In this document: one piece after another, positions 58,427 through 64,000 of the stretch
Layout of the letters: each line of letters starts with the position of its first letter
How positions within the stretch are numbered: position 1 is the first letter of the stretch
From: Rhodothalassiaceae bacterium
GTDB lineage: Bacteria > Pseudomonadota > Alphaproteobacteria > Sphingomonadales > Rhodothalassiaceae
Direction of reading: 5' to 3'
Assembly: GCA_026004935.1 (NCBI GenBank)
Contig: BPKC01000001.1
Coordinates: 2,491,381-2,555,380, forward strand
Length of the DNA stretch: 64,000 nucleotides
Notes under the pieces: model-generated
The model's input: only the letters and a program-made list of their open reading frames with translations
The model's database searches: none
What the model was told of the DNA's origin: nothing
Translations under genes and position numbers: made by a program

Positions 58427-59591
58427 GCGCGCAGACAGTTCACGGCCCCGGGCCGCCCGGGGCGATCCCGGGAACGACCGCGGGCGCGACTCAGGCCGCA
58501 AGGCCCGTCGGCGCCGGAGCCAGCGGAACGCCGTGACGATCCGCCGGGTTGCGGAAGAAGCGGGGGTGTCGGTTGCGACCGCTAGCCGCGTGCTGAACCG
58601 CAAGCCCGGCGTCGATCCGGAAAAGCGCGCGCGCGTCCTGGCCGTGATGCGGCGGCTGGAATATCGCCCGTCCCGCCTCGCCCGCGAACTTTCCCTCGGG
58701 CGGGCTCAGCGGATCGGATTCAATTTCGGATTCGGCAACCCGCTGGCCCGGCACTACGCGCTGGTGCGCGACCTGCTCTATCGCGAACTGTTCGGTCGCG
58801 GCTTTCAGCTCGAAGTGATAGAGACCGATGCGCGCGGCCTGCCGGCCCGTCTCGCGGATGCGTTCATTCTGGGATCTGTCCTCGACGAGGATCCCCGCAT
58901 CGCGTTTCTGAAGGAGCGGGGCATTCCCTTCGTGGCCCTGGGTCCGGCCGACGGCTGCTTCTGGGCCCTGTCCGACGAGTATGCCGGCGGACGGCTGGCC
59001 GGCGAGCATCTCGTCAAGCTGGGACATCGCGAGATCCTCTTCGTCACCGGGGGCGTCAGACGCCGCGGTCTGCCGGGGGCGCATCTGCTGACCTTCGCCT
59101 CGCACGAGCGCCAGCGCGGGTTTGCGGACGCCCTTGCCGCCGCAGGCCTCGAGCTGCCGGCGAGCCATGTGGTCAACGGCCAGTTCACCGAGCTCGGCGG
59201 CTATCTTGCGGTACGCGATGCGTTGCGGGCGGGTCTTCGCTTCAGCGCCATCTTTGCGCTGTCCGACGAGATGGCCATCGGCGCGCTCGTGGCGCTGGAG
59301 GAGACCGGGCTCGACGTGCCGCGCGACGTCTCGGTCATCGGTTTCGACGATCTGCCCGGCTACGGCGAGCATCTGACGACCATCCGCCAGGACCGCGAGG
59401 GACTGGTGCATGCGGTGGCCGAGCTTCTTGCCGAGGCGATCGAGGGCGGGCAGCCCCACGGCCGCTTCATCCCCGTGGAGCTGATGGTGCGGGGAACGAC
59501 GGCCCAGTATCGTCCGCCGACGACGGCCGGGCGGAGCCGGGAGACGACCATCGGGATGCGGTCGGACAGGAAGGAGGCCGGCGGACCATGA
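58419..59591 (+). CDS. LacI-family transcriptional regulator
   Basis: This 390-residue regulator has a basic N-terminal extension of about 38 residues, then the LacI helix-turn-helix VTIRRVAEEAGVSVATASRV with hinge LNRKPGV, and a periplasmic-binding-protein-like effector domain (GRAQRIGFNFGFGNPLARHY, GHREILFVTGG, FALSDEMAIGALVALEETGL, SVIGFDDLPGYGEHLTTIRQ). It overlaps the kinase by 8 bases and the cupin gene by 4. It probably represses the operon through the sites at 50301 and 50401 until the glycoside or its product binds. Confidence 0.95.
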   Translation: MAERADSSRPRAARGDPGNDRGRDSGRKARRRRSQRNAVTIRRVAEEAGVSVATASRVLNRKPGVDPEKRARVLAVMRRLEYRPSRLARELSLGRAQRIGFNFGFGNPLARHYALVRDLLYRELFGRGFQLEVIETDARGLPARLADAFILGSVLDEDPRIAFLKERGIPFVALGPADGCFWALSDEYAGGRLAGEHLVKLGHREILFVTGGVRRRGLPGAHLLTFASHERQRGFADALAAAGLELPASHVVNGQFTELGGYLAVRDALRAGLRFSAIFALSDEMAIGALVALEETGLDVPRDVSVIGFDDLPGYGEHLTTIRQDREGLVHAVAELLAEAIEGGQPHGRFIPVELMVRGTTAQYRPPTTAGRSRETTIGMRSDRKEAGGP

Positions 59592-59950
59592 CCAACAGCT
59601 ACGAGGTCGGCGCATCCGACGAGCGGCCATGGGGGCGCTGGACGGTGCTGGATGTCGGCGAGGGGTTCGCCGTCAAGCGCATCGAGGTGCACCCCGGCCA
59701 CCGCCTCTCCCTCCAGCGCCACAGGCATCGCGCGGAGGACTGGATCCTCGTCCAGGGCGAGGCCGTGGTGCGGGTCGGTGACGAGGAGATGCGGCTGAAG
59801 GCGCCCGCGCGCGTTCACATCCCCGTCGGCAGCCTGCACCAGATCGCCAATCCCGGGGCCGGCACCATGGTCTTCATCGAGGTGCAGACGGGCCCGGTCC
59901 TCGACGAGGCCGACATCGAGCGCATCAGCGACGACTACGGCCGGGTGTGA
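59588..59950 (+). CDS. Cupin of the type II phosphomannose isomerase family
   Basis: This 120-residue single cupin matches the C-terminal isomerase domain of ManC/type II phosphomannose isomerases. It has ERPWGRWTVLDVGEGFAVKR, EVHPGHRLSLQRHRHRAEDW and VVRVGDEEMRLKAPARVHIP, with metal-binding His residues in LQRHRHRAE and GSLHQIAN. Stand-alone forms may interconvert mannose-6-phosphate and fructose-6-phosphate. Its presence hints that the glycoside is a mannoside, but no hexokinase gene is visible here. It is the last gene of the operon. Confidence 0.85.
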   Translation: MTNSYEVGASDERPWGRWTVLDVGEGFAVKRIEVHPGHRLSLQRHRHRAEDWILVQGEAVVRVGDEEMRLKAPARVHIPVGSLHQIANPGAGTMVFIEVQTGPVLDEADIERISDDYGRV

Positions 59951-59995
59951 GAGTCCCGTGCCATGTGGACGGAGCACCAGAGCGCGAGCCTGCCC

Positions 59996-61297
59996 TTACG
60001 GCGCGCCGAGCCAGGCCAGAATCCGGTCGACGGCAGCCTGATGCCAGCCCAGCTCCAAGTGGTTCGCGGCGATCGTCTCGGCCCCCGCGACGAAGCCGAT
60101 CCCGCCCGTATCGCGGCAGCTCGCAAGAAAGATCACGCCGTCGGAGGGTCCCGTGTGTTCGTTGTGGAGCAGCGGGATGTCGTTCTGGTCGCCGCACAGG
60201 AGATAGGTGGCGACGGTCGGCGGTATCCCTGCCGCGCGTAGAGGGTCGACGAGCGAGCGGTCAAGATGCGCCGAAATCCCGGGACTGTGGGAGAAGAAGC
60301 CCCACCCGCCGTAATAGGTCGTCCACGCGTCCGCCTCGAACAGCGCCGGGGCATATACGGAATCCCAGCGCTTGAGCATCTGGGCGGGCCCCGGGAAGAT
60401 CACGGATCCATACGTCCATTCAGGATGGTACCACCACCAGCCGAAGCACACGAACCAGTCGTGCACCGCCGGCCCGTTTACGATACCCCCGCACTCGGGA
60501 TAGACGCTGAGGCTGCCGTAGGTGCCATGTCTGAAGGACCAGTCGAAGCCGTTGTTGGGGCCGCCGATCAGAATGAGGCGCCTGACGTCGCCGCGATAGG
60601 CGTCGCCCCAGCTTTGTCGCAGTGATGATACGTACATCCGCGCATTGAAGGCGCCTTTGGACCAGGCAATGATGTCGACCTTGGCGCTGCCCGTCCGGTC
60701 CCTGATGATCGCGATGGCATCCGCGATCTGCTGGGCCCAGAAATAGCCGTCGCCGTTCGTGTGCGGAAAATTGATCGCGAAGACCCGGTAACCTTGGGCC
60801 GCCAGCGCCTGCATGAGTCCCGTGGACGGGCAGTTTGCCCGCCCGCAGGCGCCCGTCGAGTCCGCCGGATTCGCCCAGGCCTGATCGGCGTTCTGGGTCG
60901 CGCCGTGAACCAGGAGTACGGGCACCGGACGCCAGCCGCGGTCCCAGCCGGGCGCGTAATAGAGCAGAAACCTGCTCGAGTGCGGTTGCGCCGAGCCGAA
61001 GAACACGGCCCGCTGTCCCGTCTGGTCACCCCGGCCATCGGGCGGAAAGGGCTCGGCGGTGAAGGCGGGATCCGGATCCCGCCAGCGCTCGACGCGCACC
61101 CAGCCGTTCTCGATGCCCGATGTGAAGCCGGCCTCGAGGACCGGTGCCGCCTCCGCGGCCCGTATCCAGCCCGGGCAGCTCATCACCTGAAGCGCGGCAA
61201 GAGCCGCCGCAAGTCGGGCGGCCGACGCGCGCCGTCGTCGATCGGGCCGTCCCGCAGCGGGCTCCGTACGCCCAACGGCAGAAATCGGTCTCGTCAT
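59996..61297 (-). CDS. Secreted alpha/beta hydrolase, lipase-like
   Basis: This 433-residue protein probably carries a long Arg/Ala-rich signal region (about 1-52), after which the mature part starts APVLEAGFTSGIENGW. The alpha/beta hydrolase core has VPVLLVHGATQNADQAWANP (oxyanion strand), YRVFAINFPHTNGDGYFWAQ and the nucleophile elbow IIAWSKGAFNARMYV. Near the C-terminus AANHLELGWH may hold the catalytic histidine. The start at 61297 overlaps the upstream esterase gene by 4 bases (ATGA), which supports it over an earlier ATG. The substrate is unknown; a triacylglycerol or polyester is possible. Confidence 0.7.
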   Translation of the reverse strand: MTRPISAVGRTEPAAGRPDRRRRASAARLAAALAALQVMSCPGWIRAAEAAPVLEAGFTSGIENGWVRVERWRDPDPAFTAEPFPPDGRGDQTGQRAVFFGSAQPHSSRFLLYYAPGWDRGWRPVPVLLVHGATQNADQAWANPADSTGACGRANCPSTGLMQALAAQGYRVFAINFPHTNGDGYFWAQQIADAIAIIRDRTGSAKVDIIAWSKGAFNARMYVSSLRQSWGDAYRGDVRRLILIGGPNNGFDWSFRHGTYGSLSVYPECGGIVNGPAVHDWFVCFGWWWYHPEWTYGSVIFPGPAQMLKRWDSVYAPALFEADAWTTYYGGWGFFSHSPGISAHLDRSLVDPLRAAGIPPTVATYLLCGDQNDIPLLHNEHTGPSDGVIFLASCRDTGGIGFVAGAETIAANHLELGWHQAAVDRILAWLGAP

Positions 61298-62325
61298 GGC
61301 GGCACCCCTGCCTCCTCTGATCGTGACGCCCCATCTCCGCATTCGTCGGCAGCTAGGTCGCCCCTGACCCGGCCGGCAAGCCAGGCGCGGCCGACGCGCG
61401 CGATGGCCAGATCGCCGAATGGCAGGAATCCGTGAATGGCGGTCGGAAAGAGCTTTCCCGTCGTCTCGACACCCGCATCCACGAGTCTGCTTGCGAAGGC
61501 CTTCGCCTCATCGGCCAGCGGATCGAAGCCGGCGATGATGAGGGTCGTCGGAGGAAGCAGGGAAAGCTCCGGGAGAAGCAGGGGCGAGACGATCGCCTGC
61601 TCGGCGCGGCCCGCGCGGCGCAGATAGGTGTCGGCCGAATGCGCGAGATCGTCCACGGAAATGAGGAAACGGCCGTCCCCGTAGGCGAGGCGGGAAGGAT
61701 GGCGGCCGTGATCACCGCGCAGGTCGAGAAAGGGGTAGAGCAGGTAGGCGCGGCGGAAGCGCCCGCGGCCGCGCCGAGCGAGCCGCCAGGCGGTTGCGGC
61801 GGCCAGGGCGGCGCCGGCGCTGTCGCCCATCACCATCACCGCCTCCCGCTGAACACCGATCTCGTGCGCGTGGGCGAAAACCCACTCGGCCGCACGCAGA
61901 CAGTCCTGGTGGGCCGCGGGAAAGGGATTTTCCGGGGCGAGACGATAGTCGACGCTCGCGAACGGCAGCTGCGTCAGCGCGCACAGCGTCCTGACGAAGG
62001 GGTCATAGTCTTCGGCCGAGCCCGCCATCCACCCCCCGCCATGAAAGAAGAGAACGAGCGGAACCGGTCGGCCCGCCGGCTTCGCCCCCGGGCGGTACAG
62101 CCGAAGCGGAACATCCCCGCATCCCGTGCGGATCGACAGAAGCTCGACACCCACCGGCGACGGGACGCGAGGCGCGCAAGTCCGCATCAACCAGCGCGTC
62201 AGCGCCCGCGCAAGAGCCACCCGGTCCGGATGCCGCCGGCTCAGCTGCCCGGCCCGGAGCTCGACCTCGGCAAGAAGACGGGCGAGCTCCGGATCAAGAG
62301 CGTGGGGATGACCGCGCGCGTCCAT
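61294..62325 (-). CDS. Alpha/beta hydrolase of the hormone-sensitive lipase family
   Basis: This 343-residue family IV esterase has the oxyanion motif LVLFFHGGGWMAGS, FASVDYRLAPENPFPAA, the nucleophile motif VMVMGDSAGAALAAATAW, LIIAGFDPLADEAKAFASRL and the catalytic His in TAIHGFLPF. It has no signal peptide and is probably cytoplasmic. It is translationally coupled to the secreted hydrolase downstream and begins 7 bp after the TonB receptor gene, so the three may form one operon for uptake and hydrolysis of an ester substrate. Confidence 0.9.
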   Translation of the reverse strand: MDARGHPHALDPELARLLAEVELRAGQLSRRHPDRVALARALTRWLMRTCAPRVPSPVGVELLSIRTGCGDVPLRLYRPGAKPAGRPVPLVLFFHGGGWMAGSAEDYDPFVRTLCALTQLPFASVDYRLAPENPFPAAHQDCLRAAEWVFAHAHEIGVQREAVMVMGDSAGAALAAATAWRLARRGRGRFRRAYLLYPFLDLRGDHGRHPSRLAYGDGRFLISVDDLAHSADTYLRRAGRAEQAIVSPLLLPELSLLPPTTLIIAGFDPLADEAKAFASRLVDAGVETTGKLFPTAIHGFLPFGDLAIARVGRAWLAGRVRGDLAADECGDGASRSEEAGVPP

Positions 62326-62332
62326 GCGTCTT

Positions 62333-64000
62333 CTAGCGCCGCCATATCAGGCGCAGCTCCCACAACCGGGGCGGCCCCATGAAAGCGGTCTCGACACCAG
62401 AAAATTCCGACGTGTTGAAGCTCTGGGCCGCACGCGCCCTGTCCGTCAGATTGGTGGCGCCGAAGCGCAGTTCCCAGCGCCCGTCCTCCGTCACGACCGA
62501 CGCGAGCGCGTTGAGGAAGACGACCTTCTTGACCGCGAGATTGGGCGAATCGGTCGTCTCGTTCGCGTGGTCGCCGCGATAGGCGGCATCCACGTGCAGG
62601 CGGAGGCTCCAGCCGCCGGCGATCGGCGCGTCATATGTGGCGCCCAGGAACCCCGTCCATTTGGGCGAGTTCGGCAGCCGACGGTTGCTGACATCCGTGA
62701 GCACGCCGCGCACCAGAGTGAAGAACTTCTTGTAGTCCGCATCAAGAAAGCCGGCCGATCCCTCAAACGTGAGACCGGGCAGCAGCTGTGCCGTTGCCGT
62801 GGCCTCCACCCCCTGAATGCGCGCCTGGGCCGCATTGGTAAAGAGCGAGACGAAGCGGCCCGTGTTCGGATCCTGCCCGAAACCGTTGAGCTGCAAATCG
62901 CGGTATCTGTTGTAGAAGTAGGCCAGCGCGTAGCTCAGCCGGCGATCGGACGTGCGTCCCTTGATTCCCCCTTCGAAGGTCCACACGCGCTCCGGCGCGA
63001 AGGGCCTGAAGCCGATGGAGTCGAAGGCGCGGCCCGGAAAACCGCCGCTTTTGAACCCGCGCGAAACGGAAGCGTAGACGATGTTGTCCTCGTCCACGTC
63101 ATGACGGATGACGACCCGCGGCGTGAAGGCGTCGAAGTCCTTCTTTCCGAGCAGATTTTCGCCCGGAAACCCCAGTCCGGCCAGAAACGGCGGAAAATCC
63201 CGGCTCAGAAACAGATCCGGGTTGAAAAAGAACTCGTTGCGCCGGCGCATGCGTTTTTCGTCGTAGGTGTAGCGCAGACCGAATTCGATTTCCGTGTCCG
63301 CCGCGAGCTCGAAGGTGAGATCACCGAAGACGGCGAACGAGTCCGTCCTCTGCCGGCTTTCCCCGTACCCGCTCGACGGCACGCCGACAAGAAAGATGGG
63401 TATCGTGATGCCGTTGAAGGTAAACGGCGCATTGAGATCGTCAAAGCCGGCAAGAACCCTGTCGAAGTCATGAAAGTAATAGACTCCGCCCGTGAACCGG
63501 AGACGCCGCGCTCCTCCGTAGTTCAGACGGATCTCGCTGGTCGTCTGCCGATCGTGCTCGAAGACGGGGATGTCCAGGTCCGCAAAAGGAGTGTCATCCG
63601 CGTCCAGAAGCAGGTCCCAGTCGAGCTCGCGGTGGGAAGCGATCCAGTAGAGGGTCCAGTCGCGAGCGAAATCCCATCTCAGATGCAGGGTGAAGCCGTA
63701 GGAGGTCAGATCGGCGAAGTCGTTGGCCGTGCCCTCCACGACATAGGGCGTGCCGAACGCGTCTTCCGTCGGCGGAAAGGTGATGGCCTTCGCGGGATCG
63801 CCCACGGGATCGGGAAATACCGTCAGCGGCGTCTTGCGGATGGGGGTGAGCGACCGCTTCGGCCGTTCGATCTTGCCGTCGCTCGTAAAGGAGATGGAAA
63901 GCTCGGGCCTGGGGTCCCACACCAGCTCGGCCCGCCAAGCGCCAAGGGCGGTATCGCCGTCGTGGCCGCCTTCGACGACGTTGCGGAAGAACCCATTGCG
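62333..64000 (-). CDS. TonB-dependent receptor, C-terminal part
   Basis: The last 555 residues of a TonB-dependent outer-membrane receptor are present; signal peptide, TonB box and plug lie beyond the right edge. The barrel shows alternating strands such as FTLHLRWDFARDWTLYWIAS, LEFGLRYTYDEKRMR-like stretches, DNIVYASVSRGFKSGGF and RVWTFEGGIKGRTSDRRLSY, and ends MGPPRLWELRLIWRR. The last residue is arginine, not the usual aromatic, though W-R-R keeps a tryptophan nearby. Its 3' end lies 7 bp from the esterase gene. Confidence 0.92.
   Translation of the reverse strand, partial: RNGFFRNVVEGGHDGDTALGAWRAELVWDPRPELSISFTSDGKIERPKRSLTPIRKTPLTVFPDPVGDPAKAITFPPTEDAFGTPYVVEGTANDFADLTSYGFTLHLRWDFARDWTLYWIASHRELDWDLLLDADDTPFADLDIPVFEHDRQTTSEIRLNYGGARRLRFTGGVYYFHDFDRVLAGFDDLNAPFTFNGITIPIFLVGVPSSGYGESRQRTDSFAVFGDLTFELAADTEIEFGLRYTYDEKRMRRRNEFFFNPDLFLSRDFPPFLAGLGFPGENLLGKKDFDAFTPRVVIRHDVDEDNIVYASVSRGFKSGGFPGRAFDSIGFRPFAPERVWTFEGGIKGRTSDRRLSYALAYFYNRYRDLQLNGFGQDPNTGRFVSLFTNAAQARIQGVEATATAQLLPGLTFEGSAGFLDADYKKFFTLVRGVLTDVSNRRLPNSPKWTGFLGATYDAPIAGGWSLRLHVDAAYRGDHANETTDSPNLAVKKVVFLNALASVVTEDGRWELRFGATNLTDRARAAQSFNTSEFSGVETAFMGPPRLWELRLIWRR

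Overview
The window is high-GC alphaproteobacterial chromosome. The evidence is the unbroken order yebC-ruvC-ruvA-ruvB-ybgC-tolQ-tolR-tolA-tolB-pal-cpoB-tilS-ftsH, a ChpT-type phosphotransferase, an ATP12-like protein, a zeta-type F-ATPase inhibitor, a SAM-II riboswitch in front of metZ, and TonB-dependent receptors. I cannot name the genus.

Layout. (1) 1-2.6 kb, minus strand: glycine cleavage genes gcvT-gcvH-gcvPA behind a tandem glycine riboswitch. (2) 2.6-14.8 kb, minus: ftsH, tilS, the Tol-Pal envelope cluster, the Ruv Holliday-junction genes and yebC. A 53-residue membrane miniprotein lies divergently at 14.98 kb. (3) 15.2-36.8 kb: a complete type I-E CRISPR-Cas locus on the minus strand (cas3, a 667-bp gap, then cse1-cse2-cas7e-cas5e-cas6e-cas1-cas2). 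It is followed by a very long array that I counted by hand as 198 repeats and 197 spacers over 11.9 kb. The leader is the short AT-rich stretch next to cas2, so the newest spacers lie near 27.3 kb and the oldest near 15.5 kb. (4) 36.8-38.2 kb: a gene-free block of palindromic REP-like repeats, partly arranged in 159-bp tandem units. (5) 38.2-50.2 kb: zeta ATPase inhibitor, SAM-II riboswitch plus metZ, the chemotaxis cluster cheA-cheW-cheY-cheB-cheR (minus), chpT, then plus-strand cysQ, a HAD phosphatase, a membrane protein and an ATP12-like protein. (6) 50.5-59.95 kb, plus: a tightly packed catabolic operon made of a TonB-dependent receptor, a GH63 mannosyl/glucosylglycerate hydrolase, a nitrilase-family amidase, an SSS symporter, glycerate 2-kinase, a LacI regulator and a phosphomannose-isomerase-type cupin. 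(7) 60-64 kb, minus: two alpha/beta hydrolases and a second TonB-dependent receptor cut by the window end.

How it works together. The operon in (6) reads as uptake and breakdown of a glycosylglycerate compatible solute: outer-membrane uptake, amide hydrolysis, glycoside cleavage, phosphorylation of glycerate, and possibly hexose-phosphate isomerisation. Two LacI-like sites lie exactly 100 bp apart upstream. The amidase suggests that the amide form (a glycosylglyceramide) may be used, which I have not seen described for such clusters. Other unusual points are the size and irregular parts of the CRISPR array, and a truncated-globin-like domain without haem ligands inside CheA.
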